This document shows positions 24,161-35,755 of a DNA stretch of 64,000 nucleotides, piece after piece. The stretch's first letter is position 1; each line of letters begins with the position of its first letter. Under the pieces are notes generated by a model, which made no database searches, was not told the DNA's origin, and saw only the letters and a list, made by a program, of their open reading frames with translations. Source of the DNA: Diplolepis rosae. Its lineage: Eukaryota; Arthropoda; Insecta; Hymenoptera; Diplolepididae. The stretch spans positions 14,383,501 through 14,447,500 of the forward strand of contig JAPYXD010000677.1 of the NCBI GenBank assembly GCA_030998225.1, read 5' to 3'. The translations under genes were made by a program, and so were the position numbers.

Positions 24161-24357
24161 CACTGAGAAAAAAATGTATCCAACAAAACTTTTTTTGTTA
24201 TCCTGACAAAATATTTTGTTGTCCCAACAAAACATTTTGTTTAACCAACAAAATTTGTTTGATATAGCAAAATGTTTTGTTGGCACAACAAAAGAATTTT
24301 GTTAGCTAAATACTAACCAAATATTTTTGTTGATTTGACAAAACTGTTTTCTCAGTG
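24161..24357. repeat. Family G MITE, copy 2
   Basis: The same 197-bp length and TA flanks (24159-24160, 24358-24359) as copy 1, with roughly a dozen differences. The CAACAAAA/TTTTGTTG motifs are conserved. The identical length and high similarity point to recent spread. Confidence 0.85.
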
Positions 24358-25309
24358 TACTACACGGGTTCTTGAAATAACAATGCAAAAAGGAATATTA
24401 ACCGAAAGGTAGTTGTATGAAACAATAAAATTTAACAGCGGTATGTTTAACAAACTGAAGTAATTGGCTAAATAAACTATGTTTTTTAAAATAGGAATGG
24501 AAATAGAAAAATGAGATGGTTTGCTTTTTATTCATGTTTTTTCTGCGCGAATACAAGAATACAATCTAATCGAAATTTTGAATTGGAAAAACTCTTAAAG
24601 TAATTAAATAAGCAAGTTTCATTTACTGATACATGCGAAATCCAAAACAGAATTTTCCATATTGTGGAATAAATATTAAATCAAAAATTAAAAAGAAATG
24701 ATAGCCAGCAATTTAATTTTTGCGAATAGTTTTTAAAAATATGAATAAAAAGGAGAAAATAAGAAGTAAGGTCGACGTCATGATTATTTTTATCTTATTT
24801 GAATACCATTAAAAAATTTAATCAACTCGTTATATCATAACAAAATTTTTCCACTTTTAGTCTAACGTAAATATAAAAATATTATGAATGTACAAAGTAA
24901 ATATAGTTTTCTGATACATGTCATGTAAAGACATATTGCTATGACTAATTTTTCTGTTCTGCTAAACAGAAGAATAAGAATTTCAAAGGGATGTAAAGCA
25001 AGTATGGGTTTTCCATGAATTTCAATGTTATGTCTTGCCGTAACTCATGTTTTCCACTTGGAAAGTCATAATGTTCATGTTACCATAAATTCATTTACTT
25101 CCTCTCGACTCTTCTGTTAACACAAGTGGAAAAATTATTTCATAGCAAGACATCACTCTAAGCAATATAATTATAAATGTATCTTGAAATGTTCCTGCAC
25201 ATGTCCTTTGTTATATTGACCCACAGTGATATATCTGTGATATTTAATTTGGCATGGGGTCAGTTTAGTTACAAATTCTTTATGTCGTAAAAAACATAAA
25301 CATCAGAAA

Positions 25310-25350
25310 GGCAAACGTTTTGACCACAAATGGGGGCCCTCTTCAGTGTT
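25310..25350 (-). ncRNA. Decayed hammerhead-like core
   Basis: On the minus strand CUGAAGA is intact but the invariant GAAA has become AAAA after GGUC, and GGCA has become AACA. By hammerhead rules it should be inactive. Confidence 0.4.
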
Positions 25351-25372
25351 TTTAATGCAAATTAGAATTGTT

Positions 25373-25413
25373 GGCACTGAAGAGGGCCACCATTTGTGGC
25401 CGAAACGTTTGCC
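25373..25413 (+). ncRNA. Hammerhead-ribozyme-like core with strong stem II
   Basis: Stem I GGCA (25373-25376) pairs with UGCC (25410-25413). CUGAAGA is at 25377-25383. Stem II is a 6-bp helix GGCCAC/GUGGCC with a CAUUU loop, preceded by one extra G. GAAAC and GUU follow. The longer, better-paired stem II compared with 20725-20742 is what selection or an active ancestor would leave. Confidence 0.6.
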
Positions 25414-25550
25414 TTTCTGATGTTTATGTTTTTTACGACATAAAAAATTTGTAACTAAACGGACCCCATGCCAAATTAAATATCACAGATATAATTATAA
25501 ATATTTCTTTGAAAATAACGTTATTTTCAAAGGACCCTACAAAGAAAAAA

Positions 25551-26935
25551 TCTGCCCGCTTCGCGGGCACATTCTCATTGCGCGCTTCGCGCTCCGTTCT
25601 TTCTGGACCTCGTGCTTCGCGCTCGGTCTTGTGCTCTTGGCATACGTTTAAGTTTATTTCTTATAATTTAATACTGAAGTTCAAACCAATTTAATGATAT
25701 TAAAGATGATGTAAATTAGTCATTTTCTCGAAGTCACTCTATTTCTTTTTGAATTTAAGTGAAACAGGAAATTCAATTTACTTAAGGCTCTATCGGCCTT
25801 AAGGAACACATTATCATCATGGCGCTCGCGCTTCGCGCTCGATTTTCTGTATGCATTTTTGTAACTTTTTAATAAATAACATGATTATTGATAAATTTAT
25901 TTTCTTCCAAATATCTCAAAAAGGAAAAACAATCGTAGACTTTATTTAAGGAAACGATTTTGCAGAACAACGCTTATTTCGTATCTCACATATTTTGGTG
26001 AAACAAATCGAATTTTTTCAATATTAAAAATCAAAAAATTAAAATATACATCCTGTCGAGAAATTTCTCGATAAGAATGTGTAGACCTTATTTAGCCAAA
26101 CAATTTTTCATCTCAAAGTTTTTTTTGTATCTCACATATTTTGTCTAAAAAATGGAATTTTTGAATTTTAATCGTATTTTTTGGAATTGAAACGAAAAAT
26201 ATATCTTTTATCAGAAACTGTGTGAGACAAAACTTGTAGATCTTTTTGAAACTAACAACATTGTATTCTTACGTTTTTTTCTTATTTTACATATTATTGT
26301 TAAAAAATTGAATTTTGGATTTTCAATAGTTTTTTTTTTTAATTAAAAAGAAAAATATGCATCTTATGAAGAAATATTACAATTCAAATTTGTAGATCTT
26401 TATTTATTCAATAATATTGTGTCATAACGTTTTTTCGTATCTCGTATAATTTAACTGGAAAATGGAATTTTGATATTGACTTTTTTCGAATTTGAATATG
26501 CTGTAACATTTCTCATCTTGATTTAATCAAAAAATGTTATCAGGATAATTTTTAGACATTTATGAGCACTATCTAAAACCAGTATTGAAATTTTTGATTT
26601 TTTCAAAAAATTATTTTCAAAAACACAAAAGTAGTGCTCAACCCCTCAATTTTGATTGGATGTGGCTGGTTAACGAACTTGTCCTTACTTTTTCGGCTCC
26701 GATAAAGTGTACCAAATCTCAATTCAATCTGATAATTCTATCGAGAGTTATGCCGCACACGACCTACAGACAGACAGACAGACAGACGGACAGACGGACA
26801 GACAGACAGACACTTTCGTAAAAACCATTTTTTCTGACTCAGGGGGTCTCAAAACGTAAAGATTTGATGAAAATTTTGAAAGTCATTTTTCACATAAAAC
26901 CAATACCTTCTCATCCATGATGAGAATGTAAAAAA
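25551..26935. repeat. Family A element, copy 2
   Basis: It starts tctgcccgcttcgcgggcac and ends tgatgagaatgta. The (GACA)n tract at 26765-26811 is longer than in copy 1 and includes GACG variants. The degenerate interior units and the actcagggggtctca block are conserved. A short frame over its GC hairpins is spurious. Confidence 0.8.
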
Positions 26936-28075
26936 TCTGTGGGAAGTCTATTTGCTTATTTACTGAAAAAAAGTGCAGAAAAAATGTATCCACCGAAATA
27001 AAAAATAGTCTGTTGGAACTTTATTGTATCACGCAAGCTGTTATCATATGAAACGGGTCACCGTATTCGTAACAGTAGCAATTGTATAACAGTGGGTAAG
27101 AACCATGATGGTTTAACGTATGAAATAAAAAGAGGAAAAAAACAGAAAACTCAAAACGGCAGGATAGGGAGATTCTCCCTGAACAGTAGTTGAATAAAGT
27201 TTATAAATGAGAATCATTATTTCGTGTTACAACACGAAAAAAGGAAATAAATATAGTGAAGACGCGAATTTGTCTGGTAAATTAATTTGAGACAATACCT
27301 TATACTCAGAAAAAAGTTTTGAAAAGTTTTGAATTGAACATATGTTTAGTGTGTTTAAAAAAATAATGTTTTGAATTCATAAAAATTAGTGGGAACTTAG
27401 AATTTATTTCGATTTTTCATTCGTGATTCAATGTACGGGGGTGGAAAAAACGCAGTCTTCCGACACTGATATGGAGATGACATTTTTTTAGTATCATTTA
27501 GCATCGAGTATAAGTGAGAAACGCCAAAAAATCTCAGAACGAAAGATTGAGGGGAAACTTGGAATTTTTTACATATTTTATGCGTTATATAAATTAGATT
27601 TTTTATTTTTTCGTTTACAAACTTTCTTACTGGCAGCTACATAAAATGAGGTTATGTTGTCGCCCTTTCTGCTTCGTCGATTAAATGATAATATTTAATA
27701 CTTTATTTTATATTATAGTATACTTAGGTATTTACAGAAAAACTGAGGGATGACGTCTGCGAATCCTCAATTTGACAACGAAACGCAGGCTTCTTTGTCA
27801 CACATTCTTATTTTTCACTTTTCCACTGTAATTACCATGTTTCAGAAAATACAAATTCAGGATTCAATTCAAAAGATATATTTTTAAAATCAAAAACAAC
27901 AAATTTAAACAAATTGTTGATTTAATTTATTGCGATTTTTCAGTTGAGTGATAACAATTATTTTTGATTTAAACAAATTATTTCAAAAAAGAATTTGTTC
28001 GATTCAAATACGTTATTTTTTTGAAATTAAGTAAATTTCTTCATAATGCAAATAAACTTTTATTTTTTGTTTTAG

Positions 28076-28196
28076 CAACGGAAAAAAAGTTTGAATTGAT
28101 CCATAGGAAGAGTCAGGTGGAAGAGAAAGGTGGGCTAGAAGTGACATGTCTCGCCGAGGGGCTCTACCCTCAACCAACTCTCGATATTTCCGTTGA
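28076..28196 (+). CDS. Ig-superfamily surface protein, exon encoding first half of Ig domain 2
   Basis: Acceptor TTTTAG (28070-28075) and donor GTGAGT at 28197. It joins exon 1 in phase 1 (T + CA gives Ser129) and leaves in phase 2. It encodes residues 129-169, including Cys153 in LEVTCLAEGLYPQP, the B-strand Cys and following Pro-rich turn of a C-type Ig domain. The continuous frame and consensus splice sites at both ends make this exon secure although it is only 121 nt. Confidence 0.9.
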
Positions 28197-28575
28197 GTGA
28201 GTATATGTGCATATGCCTGAGTACACTGAACTAAATGCCAGGTCTGAACCGTGATTGAGAATCCTATTATTTTTCCCAAACCGTGTTCATTAAGACAATA
28301 TAATGACAAGAGGTACAAATTTTACAGAAGAAAATTCATGTGAAAATTTTTCGTTTTTCATTTCAAATAGTAAATTGTTGAATGGCATTTTAATTAATTC
28401 AATAAAGCGTACAATAAAGATGATTGACAACGAGATGTCCGAATAATAATTGTAATCATTGGTTTTGTAATTCAAAGTCCAGATTATAAAAGAAACATTT
28501 TTTAATGAAGTAAAATAATTCAGAAAAACTATATTGAATCGGAATTATTTTCCAAAAATTTAATTATTTTAAGGT

Positions 28576-28621
<46 letters not shown>

Positions 28622-28657
28622 CCATTAGGTTTCTAAATTTAGTATTTACTGTTACAG
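28197..28657 (+). other. Short intron splitting Ig domain 2 (461 bp)
   Basis: GTGAGT donor, ACAG acceptor. It contains an (AAT)n microsatellite and nothing else of note. Confidence 0.85.
28579..28621. repeat. (AAT)n microsatellite
   Basis: About 14 AAT units, roughly 40 bp upstream of the acceptor for the second half of Ig domain 2. Confidence 0.9.
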
Positions 28658-28842
28658 GAGTGTTCCGGAAAAATATTCTACGAAACCGGTCGTAACAATG
28701 CCGGAAGCAAGTCATTATTACGACATTTTAACAAGAATAGATTTGGAAGACGAAGATTTGCCAGAGTTGGCAATTATTAAATGCACACTTAGCATACCAA
28801 AAGCAAAATACAACGTCTCGCGTGAATTCGTCTACGAACCTG
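28658..28842 (+). CDS. Ig-superfamily surface protein, exon encoding second half of Ig domain 2
   Basis: It completes the split Glu169 and runs to Gly231. Cys211 in LAIIKCTLSIP is the F-strand partner of Cys153, followed by the G strand ending REFVYEP. An N-glycosylation sequon N221-V-S is present. Donor GTGAGT at 28843, phase 1. The acidic stretch DLEDEDLPEL lies in the E-F region. The frame is open past the donor for about 20 codons, but the splice site and the matching phase of the next exon argue for splicing. Confidence 0.9.
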
Positions 28843-30043
28843 GTGAGTCTGATTGCATTTTTAGTATTTCTAAAAAAATTTTATTTGGCTTTCTTTTTTC
28901 ATGAAGAAGAATTTATTGTATCGAAAATCTTGAATAAAATTAATAACGATTAGATATGTGTACATTTCAGTACGCAACAAATTTACACATTCACTATTCA
29001 CTGTTTAAAGTTTGAACTCTTTAATGTGTAAATGTTGTTTGCTAGTTTTTCTAACGAAATTTTTCAATTTTTACTTGCATTAACTTAATTAGGCTTTGAA
29101 ATTGAATATGGTATTTTGATCTATATCATGAAAAAGTCAGTTCTATGTGCCATTGCTTTAAACCGCGCATTAAAGTGTTTAACTATTTATAATGTACAAA
29201 ACGTTTCAACGTTGAAGCGTTCTATTCAATAAAACAAATTTCAACTAAATTCAACACTGAAAACACAAAGTGCTTCTTGTTTTAGGGTCTGTGTAAAATG
29301 AATTTGGAACGAGTTAAAATTTAATCTTTTAGAATTTGTATAATTCTGAATAACGTTATTTGTTTTGCGTTTACCATTTTATTTTTTTAAAGTTTGCTTA
29401 ATACAATCAAACAACGATTTCAAATTTAAAGCGAAACTCGAATCAGGCTGAAAATTATATTCTACTTCTGAGATTTTATATTATCGCAGTAAGATATATG
29501 TCTTTTATTGGAACGACAACTCTTTATTCAATATTTTTTCGGTAGTTACGCAATTTCATTTATCAATGGATAAACAATGAGTTTTTGATTAAAATGCCCT
29601 TTTGAGTATCTGAACATTTTAAAGAACTTACGGAGCTTTTGGTATCGACAGCGAGTAATAGAATTTGAAAATAATTTGTCCTGAAAGCAGAACTTTCGTT
29701 TAGGTTATATTTTTCTAGTAATACATTTTCTCAATAATTGGTATCGACGCTTCAACGTAATCGATAAAGAATATTGTGTTATTCATTAAAATTTGTTAAA
29801 AGTTCAGTTCACTCGAAATTTGATCGCATCAAGCAAATAGCATTTTCAGTTTCTTAAATAAGCTTTCAATTAATAAAAAATATATAGTCTTCACGCACAA
29901 AAAAATATTTAAACTTTTATTCATTGCATTCAAAATTTTCTAAAGCTTTGGAAATATTCCCTCAAAGCGAGGTACATTAAAGCAAGATTTACGAAATGGA
30001 TGAATAGCTTGAAGCTTTTACCGTACTAGAAATTGTAGAATAC

Positions 30044-30070
30044 AATATATATATATATATATATATATAT
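30044..30070. repeat. (AT)n microsatellite
   Basis: About 13 AT units. Confidence 0.9.
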
Positions 30071-30439
30071 GAGGTCGTTAAAATCACGTGATATACATCT
30101 GTTTCAGTCCTTTTTGTGATTGCTTGTTGTATAATATCAATCGTATCACTTTTGAATAGTAAAATCTTGATTGAAGTTGCGCAATTTTCCTTTTTACGAG
30201 AATGTTAAATAAGCTTCTTAAAGGTCTACTGGGTGAAATATATTCCCCAATAGTAATTTCTATATAGAAGCGTTTACACCTCATATTTTAAGAAGTAAAT
30301 TCAAACTTATTATTACAATTAGAAATATTTTGAATAAAATTGAATCAATCATTGTAAAATTTTTAATAAACATTTTCTTGCATTCAAAAACAGATGGAGA
30401 TATGAGGGTAGTTCGAGAAGCACCCGACCTAACAAAGAA

Positions 30440-31367
30440 AACCCAAAATAGTCTCTTTTTAGCTCGATACATTTTTCCCAGCGATGTTCAATAGCTTCGA
30501 TACCCTGTTTATAGTTAGAACCGTCGAGCTCCTCGAAGTGGCCATTAACCGCAGACTCCACCTCTTCATTCTTGGAAAATTTTTAACAACCGGGCCATTT
30601 TTCCAAGTTTGGAAAGTAAAGATAATTCGGTGCGGGGAGGGGGCTAAATCTAGCAAATAGAGTGCGTGAGGAAGCAATTTGAACTTTAACTCATTGATTT
30701 TATATCGCAATAATGGATGTATGAACTGGTGCATTGTCTTGATAAAACAACACTTTCTTTTCCGCCAAATACGTCCGTTTTTCTTGATTTCATCACTCAA
30801 ACGCTGTAATAAGTTTGCATAATACTGGCCGTTGATTATTTTCCCTTTTCAAAGATAATCAATAACAACTATCCCATGTGCATCCCAAAAAATTGATACC
30901 ATGACTTTGCCAGCAGGTGGAACTGTCTTCGCCCTCTTTGGAGCCGATTCTCCCCTTTCACTACCAAACACTCGATTGAAACGTCCTCACGACGCAGTTT
31001 TTGTTAGATTGTGAGGAAGCATGGCACCCATCTTGCGCACAGCTTTTTCATGTCCAAATTTTCAGTCAATATGCGATATACAGCACTTTTTGAAAAGCCT
31101 ACCATGTCTGTTAGTTCGAGCACTTTTAGTCAACGGTCATCCAATACCATTTTGTGGATTTTCTTCACCATTTCTGTTGTGGTCACCCCATTTGGTCGAC
31201 CACTGCGAAGTTGGTCTTGACAGCTCGTACGACTTCGTTTAAACTTTGCCCCCTAATACTATATTACTGTAAACGAGAGTAGAATCTAGTTCGGCTCTGA
31301 TATTGGTTGGACTGAGACCTTTCAAATAAAAATATTGTATCACATAACAATGACCAATTTTTTCCAT
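30440..31367 (-). pseudogene. Mariner transposase pseudogene
   Basis: It starts MEKIGHCYVIQYFYLKGLSP, the usual mariner N-terminus, and ends ELDGSNYKQGIEAIEH...CIELK, the usual C-terminus. Between these are stop codons (for example after LGGKV and in the DDR-LKV region) and frameshifts. The segment with the first catalytic Asp (normally VDETW) is deleted between SIECL and the ESAPK region. The block HALYLLDLAPS replaces the usual PYSPDLAPSDY. Non-functional. Confidence 0.9.
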
Positions 31368-31752
31368 GTTGACAAATTACTGAGAGCGTTGACCATTGAT
31401 AGCTGTCAAACAAATACCAAACATCGCAGCGTCTCCAAACTTCTAACTTAAGGCCATGGATTAACCAGATCACGTGACCAAATTCCTGAAAAAGTTCGTG
31501 CAAGATAACTTTTTTATTTTACAAAATATCTTCCTGAAAATTTGGATAATACTATAAAACACGATAATAAGCCTATGTCAACTTCGTTTGAGTAAATATT
31601 TTGCGAAAAATTTTACAGTTAACTGTAATTGTCGATAAGTTTCTGATATTTTTTTTTAATTTTTGCTGAAAAGAAGGTAACAGACGTGCTTTATTGTCTT
31701 TTGTTACGTTTTCCAAATTTTCAGAAAGATGCTTTGTAAATTAAAATACTTA

Positions 31753-32357
31753 CACTACCGGTCAGAATTGTGGAACCACCTGTTTTTCGATGATTCCTTA
31801 AATTATCATAATTTCAATTCTGTGAGTGATGAAATTTGTACTCTTAATAATGTGGAAACCATAAAAGTTATCTTTAAAATCATAATAAAGATCATATGAA
31901 TATATATTTTAAGGGAATTCGATACAAAATTCATGATTATATGTTTTATATATCTTATAAAAATGTTTTTCTCGTCAAAAGCAATATTGGAATTTTTAAA
32001 ACTGTTTTATTTGAACTTTAACCTTGAGCAGTATGTAAGAGAAAAATTATAAATCAATTTCAAGAATTTTGTTCGATTTTGTAGAAATTTAGCTTTAAAA
32101 TTAATCCAAGAAAATTAAAAAATGTTAATTATTTCGAAAGTTATTTGAAATTTAAGAAAGCATTGAAATTTTGACTTTTTCTGCAATAACTTCTTCAAAA
32201 ATTAACAAAACGAATTAACGCTGGGCACATTTTATGAAGAATTTTGATAGCTTTGAATTTAACTAAGAGAAAAAATTTCTTCACTCACATAATTCAAATT
32301 AGGATAATTTAAGCAATTATCGAAAAACAGGTGGTCCCACAATTCTGACCGGTACTG
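31753..32357. repeat. Tc1-like MITE nested in the mariner element
   Basis: 605 bp between TA dinucleotides (31751-31752, 32358-32359). The left end cactaccggtcagaattgtg and the right end (inverse cagtaccggtcagaattgtg) start TIRs that run about 90 bp, through acctgtttttcgat and ctgtgagtga. It has no ORF. It lies between the mariner start codon and the right TIR, so it inserted after the mariner. Confidence 0.85.
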
Positions 32358-32905
32358 TATCTCACATGAACGAATAAATGTACAATTTAGTCACGTGGTT
32401 CGATTGATCCATGGTTTTAAGCTTTATAAGGTTGGTACTTCCGACCATAGTAATTTTTTTCAAACAACAACCGTCATCTATTCATCAGGTCGGGTACTTC
32501 TGGGACTACCCTCGTAAAAGGAAATGTACCAAAAAGCTTTTAAAATTCAAAGACTTCTCACTGGTGAACCAATAAATACGCTTGCATGCACGTAACCCAT
32601 GCAATTGTTAGACGGAAAAACATTATATAAGGGCAAAACTCTTAAAAAAGGTCTTTTCTATTTGCATCAGTGCAAACAGGTATCACTTTTTGTTTACGTA
32701 TGCAAGAGTTGAGGAATAATAAAACTGTATATTGTATCTGCTGATCTCCGTCGTCCAATTTGAATCAGTTTTTCAGCATTCACTTTTTAACTGTCGTAAT
32801 TTCCCTTTTTTCTACCAAAAATATTTGAGAACTAAGAGTGAACAAAATTCATTCAAGTCAGGTTCGAATATCTAATTTTTTTTGTCGGCCAGTCTTATAG
32901 ATTTG

Positions 32906-33126
32906 CTCTCTAAATTTGAATCAGTCAAAATCTACTGATTATCAGTGAAATTTGACTGATTCAAATAGCTAAAAAGAGATTACTGTAAATCAGTCAAAAT
33001 TCACTGATTATTTCAGTGAAAAATGACTGATTTAAGAGTGAAAAATATGTTTTCACTGATGAATCAGTGAAAAGGCAAATCACTGATTCAATGAGTGAAA
33101 ATTTGACTGATTCAGATTTAGAGAGT
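32906..33126. repeat. Family B MITE, copy 4
   Basis: Full-length, ctctctaaatttgaatcagt to ctgattcagatttagagagt, about 221 bp, with the gctaaaaagagattactgta core. Confidence 0.85.
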
Positions 33127-33616
33127 GAAGATTCGTATTTACTATAAATCTTATAGCTTGCAAAAAATCTTCATACAATCTATAAAAGACTCTTTATTGA
33201 AATTTCTCTACTACGCTTTTGAATTATAATTTTATACAAGAATAAAATTTTTGTACATGCTTATTACTGCAAAATGCATTGATTATTCTGGTGTAAGGAA
33301 GGCATCGTATCGCACATTATATCGTTCCCTCCAGGTGGTTTAATTGGTAAAAAATAATTCCCTAGTATAAAACTCTTCTTAAGGTAATAACGAACCAATA
33401 TTTTAATATTAAAATTTTTATATCAAGAACCCCTGAATTTAGGTTCAAGTGACAAACTAAAGTCAAGAAATTCTGTAAAAAATGCCTTTTTGATAACTTT
33501 ATGAAGAAAAACCTAAATATGATTCTTGCAAATGATTGAATTTGCTTTTATAATTCATCTCAGTGTTATTTCAACTCTTTTTTTATATTTTAATTTCTTT
33601 ACCATCACTACATTCT

Positions 33617-33840
33617 ACTCTCTAAATTTGAATCAGTTAAAATCTACTGATTATCAGTGAAATTTGACTGATTCAAATAGCTAAAAAGAGGTTACTGTAA
33701 ATCAGTCAAATTTAACTGATTATTTCAGTGAAAATTGACTAATTTAACAGTGAGAAATATTTTGTTCACTGATGAATCAGTGAAAAAGCAAATAACTATT
33801 TCAATAAGTGAAAATTTGACTGATTCAGATTCAGAGAGTA
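33617..33840. repeat. Family B MITE, copy 5
   Basis: Full-length, 224 bp, the same orientation as copy 4, which is 0.5 kb away. It ends about 160 bp before the stalk exon. Confidence 0.85.
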
Positions 33841-34002
33841 TGGATCAATATATTTAACGTTGAATAATAGTTGATGATGAATTGGTTCAGATGCAATTAA
33901 GGATACAAATACTATATGATCGGAAAAAGATTTTGATTGCGATTAGCCACATCAGTTATTATTTTTTTTGTTTTTTTACCCCATGTGGTGTTTGTTGTGT
34001 AG

Positions 34003-34101
34003 GAACGTCCACAACTACTACCACTGCTACAACGAAGCTGCCGAGAAAAATGGAGATCCAGGCGCTAGACAATTCAGAACCAGACATTGGCTATGGTGGT
34101 G
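34003..34101 (+). CDS. Ig-superfamily surface protein, Thr-rich stalk exon
   Basis: Acceptor TGTGTAG (AG at 34001-34002), donor GTAAGA at 34102, phase 1 at both ends (split Gly231 and Ala264). It encodes residues 232-263: TSTTTTTATTK, a short Thr-rich segment likely to be O-glycosylated, then a linker ending in GYGG. This is the membrane-proximal stalk between Ig2 and the anchor. Read-through past the donor would give a stop after eight more codons, so a secreted form by intron retention is conceivable (inference). Confidence 0.8.
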
Positions 34102-35105
34102 GTAAGACTGAAATATTGCAACCCTGAACCCTGTCCGTAATTTCACCAATCACCACCATGGACCACCTGCATTTCCAAGTCACTACTTTACGTTTTGAAA
34201 CTTTGAGAACGGTAGTAAAATTTCTTATACTATGCGAAGAATTTCAATTGCGAGATTCTTCTCTTTCAATACTCAACTCTAACCTGCTTTAAAGATTACG
34301 TCACAGTAAAATAAATTTTATAAATCCGAGTTTACTTTAGTCTGCATTCATATTCAAATCCAATTACTTTAACTTTGATATTTTTGTTTTTATTGCCAAA
34401 CGCATTTAAAATTAAATAATATTAAATTAATGGACTTTTTCTCTTAAAAAATCACTACCGATTCTCACAAAGTTTTTAAACGTTTAAAACTTTAATGACT
34501 GTCATAAATTTCTTGGATACGAGCTTCAGGGACTAATGGATTCTTGAACTTATAGAAGATGCATGCGAATAGTAATGGTTTAGGTTCTTAAATTTTGTAT
34601 ATTTGGTGTCCAGGATTTATGACATGACTTTAAGGTAAGAAAATTGTGGCCGCACCTGCACGCATCCGCGTGTTACACGTATTCTTTGCACTCTTCACGA
34701 TTTATCGATATTTTCGTTCTTTTCAAATCAGAACTGGTTTCACTCTTCTGAATTTTGTACTGTTTGTCTCGTACTTTTCCTTGTTTCAAAATCTTGTTTT
34801 CTTCCTTTGCACATCCAAATTCCACATATTTTGCACTTTATTGCACTGGATACGATTTTACTATTGTTTCGTCTTTGAAGTTTTTGTAAACTAACTACAG
34901 CATGTTGTCTGCATTAAGCGATGATTAAATTTTAAGCATCATGTAAGCATGTACAATAAAAATGAAAAATTGAAATGAGAGAAGATAAGGAAAACAATGC
35001 ATATAATAAGAAAAATAATAATTTTTGTTCGAAACAAACTATTGTTATCTTTGTTTCGGCACAAGAAGATTCTATTTCTTATTTTCAGTGAAATATCTTA
35101 CTTAA

Positions 35106-35755
35106 GGGTCATTCCATTTCAGATTTACAACTGGAATTTAAATATCGACGAACATTCTTTTCTAGTAAATAATAGACATGCATTTTTTTATTCCGAAAAA
35201 AAAATTTTTTTTACAAGATATGATTTCTTGAAATTTTAAATTTGGAAAATACGAACAATTTCCAATCACTGATTATTTGAAAAATATTTGACGTCCAAAA
35301 ATATCCCTAATAATAAAAAATTGTTAATCGTATGGAATTTTCATAAAAATATGAACAAAAACTTGTTCTTTTCATTTAAGCTGCAAATTGTGCAGATGTA
35401 AACAAAAACGATTTTTTCAAAGTCGGACTATATGGTTTTTAGATTTTTTGGACTAGAAATGTTTATTAATGTGTAAGGAAAGGTGTGTAACAAGTTGTTG
35501 TTCATATTTTTATGAAAAGTTCATACGATTCAGAATTTTTTATTATTAGGAACACCTTTGGACGTCAAATACTTTTCAAATAATCAGTGATTGGAAATTG
35601 TTCATTTTTTCCAATTTTAAAAAATCATATCTTGTAAAAAAACTTTTTTTTTCGGAATAAAAAAATACTTGTCTATTATTCTGCTCTAGAGAATGCTAGA
35701 AAAAAAATTTCGTTAATATTTAAATTCCAGTTGTAAATCTGATATGGAATGACCC
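35106..35755. repeat. Family E snapback element with TTAA-type flank
   Basis: Body starts gggtcattccatttcagatt and ends in the inverse (aatctgatatggaatgaccc). TTAA at 35102-35105 is on the left and TTCA at 35756-35759 on the right. The arms stay complementary for about 250 bp, including ttgaaaaatatttgacgtcc and its inverse. Non-autonomous; TTAA suggests piggyBac-type mobilisation. Confidence 0.75.

Larger units (their letters stand above)
25229..25493. mobile_element. Short palindromic element with hammerhead-like cores
   Basis: A 265-bp inverted repeat with ends atatctgtgatatttaattt and inverse, then ggcatggggtc.gttta. It is the same organisation as 19915-20847 but with different outer arms (aaaaaacataaacatcagaa) and almost no spacer (about 20 bp). 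Each arm carries the ggca-ctgaaga...gaaac-gtttgcc block. It appears to be a minimal non-autonomous relative. Confidence 0.7.
21966..28075 (+). other. Intron between Ig1 exon and Ig2a exon (6.1 kb)
   Basis: Donor GTAAGT and acceptor TTTTAG. Apart from the repeats listed separately (family B at 23031, family G at 24161, the hammerhead palindrome at 25229, family A at 25551) it is A+T-rich. 22660-22860 and 23560-23760 are slightly GC-richer single-copy stretches with no gene seen. Confidence 0.85.
30403..32514. mobile_element. Decayed mariner element with TIRs and TA duplication
   Basis: The left end gagggtagttcgagaagcac and right end (inverse: gagggtagtcccagaagtac), both continuing ccgacct, form TIRs of about 30 bp. 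TA at 30401-30402 and 32515-32516 is the target duplication. Length is 2.1 kb because a 605-bp Tc1-like MITE has inserted in the 5' part; without it, about 1.5 kb. The minus-strand transposase is broken. The TIRs differ at several positions, consistent with age. Confidence 0.85.
28843..34002 (+). other. Intron between Ig2 exon and stalk exon (5.2 kb)
   Basis: Donor GTGAGT, acceptor TGTGTAG. The first 1.5 kb is A+T-rich with no features. The mariner remnant and two family B MITEs fill much of the rest. Confidence 0.8.
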
